Below the pieces are notes generated by a model that did not search any database, was not told the origin of the DNA, and was given only the letters and a program-made list of their open reading frames with translations. This document shows positions 26,901 through 34,907 of a DNA stretch of 64,000 bases, piece after piece. The stretch covers positions 124,001 through 188,000 of the forward strand of contig NZ_CP077107.1 in the NCBI RefSeq assembly GCF_019263745.1. Direction: 5' to 3'. The translations under genes were made by a program, and so were the position numbers. Position 1 is the first letter of the stretch. Every line of letters starts with the position of its first letter. This stretch comes from Methanospirillum hungatei. Lineage in GTDB: Archaea; Halobacteriota; Methanomicrobia; Methanomicrobiales; Methanospirillaceae.

Positions 26901-27952
26901 ATCCTGTCAATATATTCAGCTGAAAGGTTGATTGGTCCTATATATGCATCAAGCATGTCATTGATGCCCTTGATCATCTTTCCGTTTTCTCCCGGATACT
27001 TTGAGTGATCAGCTCTAACATCGAGTTTCCCGTCAATCGCTGCATCAATGAGCATCTTTATATCGTCATTTCTCATGTGTACGACATCAATGAGAGCATT
27101 GAGATTATTTTTAATCTCATTGAAGTCGCCACGGTATGCATCCGTAATTTTTGGTGGAACATCTCCTTTACTAATTCTGTCAATATATTCAGCTGAAACA
27201 TTAATCGGTCTGATATATGCATCTAAAATTTCATTAAATCCGGCTAATATATTTCCATGATATCCCGGATATTTCGTAGGATCAGCCCTGGCATCTAAAA
27301 TACCCTCTTCTGCAGATTTAATGAGTGTTTGAATATCTTCTGCCCTCATTTTCGAAACATAAACGATCTGGTTGAGGTTTTGAATTAAACCTTTAAAATC
27401 ACCCTGAAATTTGGTTTCATCATTGGTTTCAGGAATCTTTCCTTCGGCAAAATTGGATACTCCTGCGAATGCTATTTTTACTGGGGTGTTAATTGCCTCG
27501 ATGCCCTGATCCATTTTTTCTATAATATCAGCAAATCCTCCTTTGTACTTTGCTGCATCAACTCTGAATGTGAGATCTCCCTGTTGAAAGGCTGTGGAAA
27601 ATCTGGAAACATCTTTTTCCAGCATTAAAAGAGATGATCGAAGGGTACCGATCCCATCAGATATTTTCGTAAGTTCACCAGGAAGTCTTGTTTCTTCTCT
27701 TGTAAAATCTCCATTAACAAGGTTACCAATCGAAGCTTGTATTTCATTCAAATTTTTTTTGTGAATGTCTAATATCTCATTAAATAAATTACCAATTTCA
27801 GTATTTGTACCAGAAAGTCGATTAATATCTATCCTTACTTCGATGAGTCCGGATTTTTGAAATTCGATAACTTTTTTTATTTCAGAAAATAGGTTGTCAT
27901 CCCCTTTTATTTGCATAGCATCATCAGTTTCTTGTATTCCCATCTCTATCAC
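23945..27952 (-). CDS. Soluble poly-HAMP methyl-accepting chemotaxis protein
   Basis: The 1335-residue protein has no signal peptide or membrane segment. Residues about 60-1015 are a chain of 91-residue units: two divergent ones, eight recognisable repeats (244-971), and a final half. Each unit looks like a pair of HAMP domains, with a conserved Y-I-D-R-I-S-K-G-D-x-P-P-K-I core and a second G-K-L-D-V-R-A-D core. The C-terminal region (about 1020-1335) is a methyl-accepting signalling hairpin with the tip N-Q-T-N-L-L-A-L-N-A-A-I-E-A-A-R-A-G-E. There is no CheR/CheB-binding pentapeptide at the C-terminus. It should join a cytoplasmic chemosensory array via CheW/CheA. Confidence 0.92.
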   Translation of the reverse strand: MIEMGIQETDDAMQIKGDDNLFSEIKKVIEFQKSGLIEVRIDINRLSGTNTEIGNLFNEILDIHKKNLNEIQASIGNLVNGDFTREETRLPGELTKISDGIGTLRSSLLMLEKDVSRFSTAFQQGDLTFRVDAAKYKGGFADIIEKMDQGIEAINTPVKIAFAGVSNFAEGKIPETNDETKFQGDFKGLIQNLNQIVYVSKMRAEDIQTLIKSAEEGILDARADPTKYPGYHGNILAGFNEILDAYIRPINVSAEYIDRISKGDVPPKITDAYRGDFNEIKNNLNALIDVVHMRNDDIKMLIDAAIDGKLDVRADHSKYPGENGKMIKGINDMLDAYIGPINLSAEYIDRISKGDIPPKITDAYRGDFNEIKNNLNALIDVVHMRNDDIKMLIDAAIDGKLDVRADHSKYPGENGKMIKGINDMLDAYIGPINLSAEYIDRISKGDIPPKITEEYHGDFNEIKNNLNALMDVVHMRNDDIKMLIDAAIDGKLDVRADHSRYPGENGKMIKGINDMLDAYIGPINLSAEYIDRISKGDIPPKITEEYHGDFNEIKNNLNALIDVVHMRNDDIKLLIDAAIDGKLDVRADHSKYPGENGKMIKGINDMLDAYIGPINLSAEYIDRISKGDIPPKITEEYHGDFNEIKNNLNALMDVVHMRNDDIKMLIDAAIDGKLDVRADHSRYPGENGKMIKGINDMLDAYIGPINLSAEYIDRISKGDIPPKITEEYHGDFNEIKNNLNALIDVVHMRNDDIKMLINAAIDGKLDVRADPSRYPGENGKMIKGINDMLDSYIGPINLSAEYIDRISKGDTPPKIKEEYRGDFNEIKNNLNALIEVIQLRGADIQLLTNAGLEGKLDVRADPSKYSGYHGGMIQSINNMLDTYISPLNLAAEYIDRISKGDLPPKITEEYHGDFNELKNNLNQCIDAISLLTEDVKILSDSATTGDLHTRADVSKHQGSYATLVQGINKTLDAVVGPIEEAMRVAKEYASCNLSTHFDQSISVQGEFAEFRDSLDTIGIDISKTIENLHNEIESLSKHSSNAQFGVEDVSRGAREIAQNAEETSLNASKSEEGIDQVLRAMADLTVMVSDISANADAVARLSEDANALAKKGTEYAGAADKGMESITRSSSEVEQIIGAIRNEMDQIRKIVNIITDLANQTNLLALNAAIEAARAGEAGRGFAVVAAEVKALAQESRTSAESIADMIMGLERKSDSAAHAIEAAGKAVIEGNNALSDTLNVFNELTNAVEDINQKMLIIAQGTEQQAASFEEITASANEMSTLVKRTADDATQSSATSEEALAVVSQINGIINLINEAVMNMRKEMEVFHLREIS
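25313..27223 (-). repeat. Seven in-frame 273-bp tandem repeats inside the receptor gene
   Basis: Units of exactly 273 bp (91 codons) run 26951-27223, 26678-26950, 26405-26677, 26132-26404, 25859-26131, 25586-25858 and 25313-25585, with an eighth, more diverged unit at 25040-25312. The inner units are nearly identical in DNA. As far as I can compare by eye, 25861-26131 and 26407-26677 are identical base for base. This points to recent duplication or gene conversion in blocks of two units (546 bp). Divergence grows towards both ends. Confidence 0.95.
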
Positions 27953-28023
27953 CCGATATGATGATTATATTGGAGAAAATATGTCATCATTATATTTATA
28001 TGTAAGATATGTCAGAAAAAAAG

Positions 28024-28773
28024 TTAAACAGTAGATTCCTCGCCAGGCTGCATCACTGGGTTTTCTTCCGGTGGGTTGCTGACAAGGTAATCTTTCTGTT
28101 CATCATAATTAAGGGTCCAGTTCACTTCTGGCATTTCAAGAAGCATTTCCTCAGTCTCTTCGGAGAGGTTGCCACTAACCTTCGTTCCGGTGAACGGCCC
28201 CCATGTTCCATCAGAGTAAGAGAATATACCTTCAAGGGCAGTTGAATTCAGGAATGTAATCTCCATTACACCTGCTGAATACGGGGGCTGGTATGTAGGT
28301 TCTTCCCACCAGATACCATCCATAGCAGGTAATGTTTCATTTGAGTAACTGAAATTCCCCTGGATGTATCCTTGGTTTTCTCCATTCATATATGAACCCC
28401 GGATAATGTCGTCTCCGGTTAGTTTCAGATTTATCTCACCAAGAAGATCGGTATTCCAAACACCGGTCACATCTTCAATTTGTGATCCATTTGCCCAAAA
28501 TCCCCAGCTTCCATAGTCCCATGAAGAGTAGGAATTGTAGTAACTACCTCCCCATCCCCCTCCCCATGGATAATATCCTCCATACGAAGTACTCGACTGC
28601 TGGCTATAACTCTGAGAATATCCACACTGCGTTCCAAACCATGGATCCCATGCACATCCTGATGACGACTGATATTGAGAAGAGTAGCTAGATGAATACC
28701 ATGCTGATCCAGTCGCTACCAGAGAGAGAACCATGATACACACACTTATCATGAAAACGGCAATCCGCTTCAT
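28024..28773 (-). CDS. Secreted Ser/Tyr/Gly-rich protein
   Basis: The family is not recognised. The 249-residue protein has a clear signal peptide (residues 1-24, ending G-S-A-W). A low-complexity segment rich in Tyr, Ser, Gly and Trp follows (about 25-95), then a beta-rich domain (about 100-205, with G-V-W-N-T-D and repeated G-x-F-S-Y-S-D/N patterns) like small lipocalin-style or beta-barrel domains. An acidic tail ends the chain. It is a likely surface protein; several N-x-S/T sequons occur. Confidence 0.8.
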   Translation of the reverse strand: MKRIAVFMISVCIMVLSLVATGSAWYSSSYSSQYQSSSGCAWDPWFGTQCGYSQSYSQQSSTSYGGYYPWGGGWGGSYYNSYSSWDYGSWGFWANGSQIEDVTGVWNTDLLGEINLKLTGDDIIRGSYMNGENQGYIQGNFSYSNETLPAMDGIWWEEPTYQPPYSAGVMEITFLNSTALEGIFSYSDGTWGPFTGTKVSGNLSEETEEMLLEMPEVNWTLNYDEQKDYLVSNPPEENPVMQPGEESTV

Positions 28774-28823
28774 GTATTCACATCAGTACTTCTTATAAAA
28801 AAGTATTATGGAATGTTGATCAA

Positions 28824-31800
28824 TCAGGCAGCATTTGCATATGCTTTCTCCGAATCTGCTATTCTTCCCATAGCTTTGAATACATCACCTAGATTTTTCC
28901 ATGCAGATTTATATTTGGGATCCAGAATTACAGCTTTCTCTAGAGATTCTACTGCTTCAGGGTATTTCCCTGCAAGAAACAGAGAGTATCCCTTGTTGTT
29001 GAGAATGTATGTATTTCCCGGGTCAATTAACAGTCCTTTGTCGTACATCCCCACAGCATCTTCATATTGCTCTGCGCGAGTAAGAATATTGCCTGCTTTA
29101 TTCCATGCATCAGTGAGTGATGGGTTTATCTCTAGTGCCTGGCGGTATAATTCCAATGCACGATCTGGTTTACCTGTTTTATCATACGCAAAGGCAAGGT
29201 TCACGAGCGTATGTGTATCCCGAGCATCCAAAGAAACTGCCTTTTCAAAAAAAGATATAGATTCTGTATATTTCTGCATATCTACTAGAAGTATGTCTCC
29301 CGCAGTTGACCATAGTTCTGGTTTTTCTTTGTATATGGGGAGGATCGTATTCAAAGCCTGCATCGCTTCATCATATTTCTTTAATTCCTTCAAACAGAGA
29401 GCTTTATCCCGCCATGCCTGATAGTTAGTCGGAGAAAGAGCAATTGCCTGCTCGTATGCTTCAAGAGCACCGGAGTAATCGCTACTCCCCATCAGAATTT
29501 TTCCTCTCGTTACAAAATCTTCAGCGGTTTGTGGTTCAGGAAGAGGACCAAGTTCGGCTATCACTGTTTGGGATAAGGACTCACCGGTATACTTTAACGG
29601 AAATTCATCGACATTTCCAGAAAAAATAGTATAGGGGAGATCACATATGCCATCAGAATTTTTATCCTGACAGGTTTGTGAATATCCTTTCCCATTTGGA
29701 AGTGACCAGACATTTCCACCTTTTACCGGTCCTCCGACAATGTTCGTCGCCGTTGTCGTTGGATCATTCCATTGGTAATTGGGTCTTCCTCCTTCCTGGA
29801 TACGGATGTTCTGAAAATTTTCAAGATAGTTATTTACAATACGATTGATTTGATCTGATCCAACAGCATTGGTGATTAAAATCCCTTCTGCAAAATTCGC
29901 GATAAGCCGGTTGTCAGATATGGTATTATGTCCTGATGGTTGAAGCATAATACCGGTTGCATCATTTCCCACAATTTCATTATGAGATATGGTATTATTG
30001 TCTGAATAATAAGCATTTAATCCCCGTACATTCTGGATCAGACGGTTTCCAGAAAGGGTGTTTTCAGAACACTCGGAAAGTAATATCCCTGAAGGATTGT
30101 TCATTTGACAAGTATTATTTGTGATGAAGTTTTTATGACCGGATAAAAGGGTAATTCCTCCATTCTTATTTCCTACACAGAAATTATTATCAATATGAGA
30201 AAGACTTATTCCATGATCAAGTTTGATGCCATCATAGTAATTATCTGCGACCAGGTTCTGCTTTATTAAGCAGAGTGTGGATCCATCCAGTACGATTCCA
30301 TATAGGTTCTTTATAATTTGGTTTTCTTCTAATGATAGTTCTGTAGAACTGGCATCTGCATGGATTCCTGCATATCCGTTCCCTATAGCAACAGAATTTT
30401 TAATTTGAATATTTTTTGTATTGGAAATATCCATTCCCCTGTTATTATATGTAAGACCACATGAGTCTATAAACAGGTTCTGAACTCCCTTCGCTGAAAT
30501 TCCTGCATATGTTCCAGTGACGTTCACATTTTTAATAGATATATTAGAGATTACTTCATTTTCTGGAGACCAGATTAGAATCCCGGTTTGTAATACCGGT
30601 GCTTCTGTTCCAAATCGGATTGATATACCGGATATTGAGTGACCATTTCCATCAATACTGATATCTGATCCGGTAATTGTCAGAATTGACTCAGAAAAGT
30701 CGATGATGTCATCACCCAGGATATAAAATCCGGGCTTTGAGAGGACAGCAGGTTCAATGAGTATAAATTCGTTCGCAGGAACCTGCTCAGGTGGTATTAT
30801 GATTTCAGATATGACTGATGTCTGATTTGAATCAGTAATTCCTGTGGATTTTCCTTCTTCCTGTAGGTATGCATGAAGTGAAAGAGCATCCGCAAGACCA
30901 TAGCCATAAATTTCGTCCCATCCTGGAGTTCCCAGGTCTTTAGCACTATTAAGGAGAGCATCTCGCAGTTCTGTAATTGGTACTGAAGGATAAAGACTTT
31001 TTACTAAAGCTAGCAAACCCGCAATATGTGGTGCAGCAGCACTTGTTCCTGTAAATATTGTGGGAAAACCTCCAGAACCAGTTACCTCAACTTCGTCTAC
31101 ACCGGTAATCTCTGGTTTTTGTCTTATGTCAGGAACAGGGTGAACGATCGTGACTGTGCCCTGTGAAGAGAAATCCTGAATTTTTTGATTGTTTGCAGAA
31201 ATTGCTGCTACCGAAATCACATTGGGAAGAGCGGCCCAACCAATAATCGAATCGTCAGATGTCAAATATTCCTTTCCGACTTTGACCCTTGTTGCATCTG
31301 TTTCAAGAAGAAGTTCCAGGTGAGATCCTTGTCCTTTACCATCTTTTGCCCGGATTCGAACTTCTGCTTTCTGGACATTATCGCCCACATTCTGATAATC
31401 AATTTTTTCGTAAGGCTTTTGTTCTCCGGTCTGAACTTTGTTTCCAATGGCAATATCTGAGTCACTCTGTAGATCATGAATGAAGATATCAAAATCATTC
31501 GATGCTGCAGAGTAGGGATCATCCCATTGTAAATGTAATTTTACCCTGCCCCCGGGTTGAATCTCAAGTGGTATTCCGGTAGATCCATTAAATGAATGAT
31601 ATCCCTCGCCATCATCAGAAAAAAATCCCTGATAATGGTTGTTTGCAGTATTCCCTGCTGAACTAATAATCAGGACATTAGGGTTTTCATCAATGATCCT
31701 GGAAATTTTCTGAGCAATATTCCCGTCTTCAAAATAGGGAACTTCATAATTAAATGCATCTTCTACGATGATGGTTGCGCCTGCTTTTATGAGATTTTGA

Positions 31801-32189
31801 AAAGCTTCAATAAATTTCTCTTCTCTTCCTCCACCGAAATCATGATAAATTATGGTTGCACCAGGCGCAATATCGTGAATTATCTCCATCATTGCGGTCC
31901 CTTCTGCCTTTTTACCCTCTTTTAATACAATAAGGTCATTCGGTAAATCACCTGATTTTTGAGATTCATCTAATCCTTTTACTCCATTAGAAATTACTCC
32001 GACAATCACTCCGGTTCCATTAGCATTCGTCATATTTTTCAGTTGATCAGTTTTTAATACACTATCGCCTACTGTATGAATTGATCCTGCAGCAGTTACC
32101 GGATTACATAAAAGACATATGAATAAAAAACAAAAAAGACAGTGAATAATTATCTTTTCTTTTGGAATCATTTTCCATGTATCTGTCAT
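28824..32189 (-). CDS. Secreted subtilase-fold / beta-helix / TPR protein with altered catalytic motifs
   Basis: The 1121-residue protein has a signal peptide (about 12-34), a peptidase S8-like domain (about 40-440), a NosD-type parallel beta-helix (about 490-850) and about six TPRs (about 890-1115). The serine motif F-T-G-T-S-A-A-A-P-H and the oxyanion S-S-A-G-N are present. However, the Asp motif reads V-G-V-I-S-N-G and the His motif reads A-E-G-T-A-M-M-E, so neither canonical residue is there; Glu occupies the His place. It may be an inactive fold or use a Ser-Glu chemistry. Its N-terminal half is paralogous to the gene at 32575-34860. Extracellular TPRs are unusual. Confidence 0.85.
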   Translation of the reverse strand: MTDTWKMIPKEKIIIHCLFCFLFICLLCNPVTAAGSIHTVGDSVLKTDQLKNMTNANGTGVIVGVISNGVKGLDESQKSGDLPNDLIVLKEGKKAEGTAMMEIIHDIAPGATIIYHDFGGGREEKFIEAFQNLIKAGATIIVEDAFNYEVPYFEDGNIAQKISRIIDENPNVLIISSAGNTANNHYQGFFSDDGEGYHSFNGSTGIPLEIQPGGRVKLHLQWDDPYSAASNDFDIFIHDLQSDSDIAIGNKVQTGEQKPYEKIDYQNVGDNVQKAEVRIRAKDGKGQGSHLELLLETDATRVKVGKEYLTSDDSIIGWAALPNVISVAAISANNQKIQDFSSQGTVTIVHPVPDIRQKPEITGVDEVEVTGSGGFPTIFTGTSAAAPHIAGLLALVKSLYPSVPITELRDALLNSAKDLGTPGWDEIYGYGLADALSLHAYLQEEGKSTGITDSNQTSVISEIIIPPEQVPANEFILIEPAVLSKPGFYILGDDIIDFSESILTITGSDISIDGNGHSISGISIRFGTEAPVLQTGILIWSPENEVISNISIKNVNVTGTYAGISAKGVQNLFIDSCGLTYNNRGMDISNTKNIQIKNSVAIGNGYAGIHADASSTELSLEENQIIKNLYGIVLDGSTLCLIKQNLVADNYYDGIKLDHGISLSHIDNNFCVGNKNGGITLLSGHKNFITNNTCQMNNPSGILLSECSENTLSGNRLIQNVRGLNAYYSDNNTISHNEIVGNDATGIMLQPSGHNTISDNRLIANFAEGILITNAVGSDQINRIVNNYLENFQNIRIQEGGRPNYQWNDPTTTATNIVGGPVKGGNVWSLPNGKGYSQTCQDKNSDGICDLPYTIFSGNVDEFPLKYTGESLSQTVIAELGPLPEPQTAEDFVTRGKILMGSSDYSGALEAYEQAIALSPTNYQAWRDKALCLKELKKYDEAMQALNTILPIYKEKPELWSTAGDILLVDMQKYTESISFFEKAVSLDARDTHTLVNLAFAYDKTGKPDRALELYRQALEINPSLTDAWNKAGNILTRAEQYEDAVGMYDKGLLIDPGNTYILNNKGYSLFLAGKYPEAVESLEKAVILDPKYKSAWKNLGDVFKAMGRIADSEKAYANAA

Positions 32190-32574
32190 AATTTTCCCTT
32201 CCCTGTATGAGTATTGTTTTAAGTCTTACTATTTGAGAGTTCACCTTTTTTAGAAAGTTATGGATTTGTTAATGATATATTGTAGATTTCTGTCAAATAT
32301 TCCGGTTATCCCAAGGGAATATATTAAAAAGAGAAAAGACAGAGTTTTGAATTGGGATACGAAATTCTGAAGTAATGCTCTCTATAAAGGTGGAATCATC
32401 CCCTTCAGCCAATAATGGAAAAAATCCGAGTATTAAAATCAGTACTATTAAAATAGAAAATTTCTGCTATTTCCATACATACCACACCATGATGGAGTTC
32501 TCCAGGATGATCAGTATATGAAGTTTTGGAAAATCCGTAATTGAACTGGATTTTATTAAAAAACGGATTAAAAA
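32190..32574. other. Intergenic region without a recognisable gene
   Basis: These 385 bases between the two protease-like paralogues are AT-rich and hold no convincing frame, repeat or RNA structure. The right part must carry the end of the upstream transcript, and the left part the promoter of the 1121-residue protein. Confidence 0.5.
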
Positions 32575-34860
32575 TTAACAATATGAACAGGATGTTGGAT
32601 GTGATGTGGGATAATATGTCGGATGGTCCGTTGGATGTGAATAGATGGTAGTCATTGTAATTTCCTCTGAATATGAATATGGAACAGAGGAAGTGGCTGG
32701 CACATTTGTCAGTTGTGGAGTCCCATTTGGATCATCACAAATTCCATCATAATTCATATCCGGACAGGGGATTACTCTTGTGGGAATAATGGTTGGACCT
32801 ATTACTGGTGGAGAATCCTTCGGGGTGTATATATCCTCCCTTCGGTTGTCTTGGATAATATTGTCTTCAAGGATAGTGTTCACACTTCCAACTGTATCGA
32901 TTCCATAGAGATTCTTTTCAATGGTATTTCTTTTTACCAGATTGTTAGATGACCCGTCTTTGATTGCTAGACCTTTATATGAATTACCAGAAAGGAGACA
33001 GTTTTCGATGAGGCTGTTATTAGATCCATATAGGCCGATTCCTATTGTGTTGTGTGACAGGGTGCAACTATCAATATGAAGTTGATCCAGTTGTTTTCCA
33101 ATAATAGCATTTGTTGTGCCTTCTATTACCATATCCCTGATTACCACATTTTTCAGTTTTCCAAAATCCGGTGACTGTATGAGGATAGCATTCTGATCTA
33201 TCGGAGTATTATCGATAAACTGAACACTTATACCTTCAATTCTTTTTCCTTCACCCTGAATGATAACATCAGAAGACATGATAGTAATGATCGACCCGGC
33301 AGAATGAGTGATATCTTTTCCAAGAGTGTACGTTCCAGGAGAAGTGATTATCACAGGTCCGGTTATCTCCCCAGAACCAGACAGCATAACCGGAGGTTCA
33401 ATCATGGATTGTATGGGTTGAATCGATTTTTGGGCCAATGATGAATCCAGGGGATTTTCTGGATTAAATCCCTGTAATTTTTCATACATTTTCATTGCAT
33501 CAGGCAGACCATATCCGAAAGCCGAATCCCAGCCAGGCTCTCCTAGTTCCAGGGTTGTTGAAAGAAGCGCCTCTCTCATATTATCAGCCGGAATGGTGGG
33601 GAAAAGGCTCCATTCAAGGGCCATCAATCCTGCAATATGTGGAGCGGCAGCACTTGTACCTGGAAATTTTTTTGGAAATCCACCTGCACCGGAAACATCA
33701 ATATTATTAATTCCGGTAATGTCCGGTTTATTTCTCACTGAACTATCCGGATATGATAAGGTGACAAAACCATGTGATGAATATCGTTCGATGGCATTTA
33801 CTTTTTCAGGTGATATAGCAGCTACCGATAAAACTTTGGGAACTGTTGCCTGCCCAATTATAGAATCCTCAATAACCAGATGTTCCCTGGTGATGTATAC
33901 CTTATCTTTTTGAGCATTTATGAAGATTTCAATATTTTTGTCTTCAGCTGAAGAATTTTCCTTTTTTATTCTGAGTTCACTCTGAACAAGTCTATTCCCA
34001 TCATTTATGTAGGTGAATTTTTCTTCAGGAAGTGAACTTCCATCCTGGAGACGTTCACTCAGAGCAATCATTTCTCCATTTTCTTCAAGATACAGGTTAT
34101 AATCATTTGAAGAGCGTCCATACATATCATCCCACTGTAAAAATGCAGAAAATATTCCTCCCGGCTGGATTGCGATGGGAATGCCTCTCACCATGTCAAA
34201 TGAATGGTACCCCATCCCATCATTAGAAAAGCGTCCCTGATAATGGATTTCTGCATTGTTCCCTGCAGCACTGACAATAATCACTTCAGGATGTTCATCC
34301 AGTATCCGATTTAAATTTTTAGCAGTATATCCATCCTCAAAATAGGGAACTTGTAAAAACCCGACATCATCAACGATTATCCTGGCTCCTGCATCTATAA
34401 GAGATTCTACTGCATAAATAAAGTCATTTTTGGCTCCTCCACCAAAATCATGATAGAGCAGTGGTGCACCAGGAGCGATGTCATGGATGATCTCCATCAT
34501 TGCTGTTCCTTCACTTCCTCTTCCATTCATGAGAATTATCACATTTTCAGGAAGATCACCCGACTGTTGTGCCTGTATAAGCCCATTTGCACCATTTGAA
34601 ATTACTCCTACCCCTATTCCTGATCCATCTGCTCTAGTCAGATTTCTCAACTGATCAGTTTTGAGAATAATATCTCCAATTGTGTATGCATTTCCTGCTC
34701 CAGGAACCGGTTCAATAAAAAAAATGATGATAAAAAAAATAAAAATCCATTTGATAAGATTGGTTAATCTTTTTTCGTTTGTTTTATTTGTTGTTTCTGA
34801 TATAATCGATTCAGTTCTGCCCATGTAGTCATCATACATGTGCAGATTATTAATAATCAT
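32575..34860 (-). CDS. Secreted subtilase-fold / beta-helix protein, paralogue with altered catalytic motifs
   Basis: The 761-residue protein has a signal/anchor segment (about 35-55), a peptidase S8-like domain (about 58-455) and a short beta-helix (about 505-690). A single Ca-loop-like D-M-N-Y-D-G-I-C-D motif and a His/Pro/Thr/Tyr-rich tail end it. Ser (F-P-G-T-S-A-A-A-P-H) and the oxyanion Asn (S-A-A-G-N) are kept. The Asp motif reads V-G-V-I-S-N-G and the His motif S-E-G-T-A-M-M-E, exactly as in the next gene downstream. Tandem duplication of the N-terminal half is evident. Three ATGs (34860, 34839, 34824) could start it; none has a clear ribosome site. Confidence 0.83.
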   Translation of the reverse strand: MIINNLHMYDDYMGRTESIISETTNKTNEKRLTNLIKWIFIFFIIIFFIEPVPGAGNAYTIGDIILKTDQLRNLTRADGSGIGVGVISNGANGLIQAQQSGDLPENVIILMNGRGSEGTAMMEIIHDIAPGAPLLYHDFGGGAKNDFIYAVESLIDAGARIIVDDVGFLQVPYFEDGYTAKNLNRILDEHPEVIIVSAAGNNAEIHYQGRFSNDGMGYHSFDMVRGIPIAIQPGGIFSAFLQWDDMYGRSSNDYNLYLEENGEMIALSERLQDGSSLPEEKFTYINDGNRLVQSELRIKKENSSAEDKNIEIFINAQKDKVYITREHLVIEDSIIGQATVPKVLSVAAISPEKVNAIERYSSHGFVTLSYPDSSVRNKPDITGINNIDVSGAGGFPKKFPGTSAAAPHIAGLMALEWSLFPTIPADNMREALLSTTLELGEPGWDSAFGYGLPDAMKMYEKLQGFNPENPLDSSLAQKSIQPIQSMIEPPVMLSGSGEITGPVIITSPGTYTLGKDITHSAGSIITIMSSDVIIQGEGKRIEGISVQFIDNTPIDQNAILIQSPDFGKLKNVVIRDMVIEGTTNAIIGKQLDQLHIDSCTLSHNTIGIGLYGSNNSLIENCLLSGNSYKGLAIKDGSSNNLVKRNTIEKNLYGIDTVGSVNTILEDNIIQDNRREDIYTPKDSPPVIGPTIIPTRVIPCPDMNYDGICDDPNGTPQLTNVPATSSVPYSYSEEITMTTIYSHPTDHPTYYPTSHPTSCSYC

Positions 34861-34907
34861 GGATATGAATTCTAAAATATTGTTTAAATAGTAATGAAAA
34901 AAAGGGG

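Noticed and set aside
25443-27260. Several plus-strand frames with repeated protein sequence, and an impression of a CRISPR-like array
   Set aside because: They are antisense shadows of the 273-bp repeats in the receptor gene. There are no short repeats with unique spacers.
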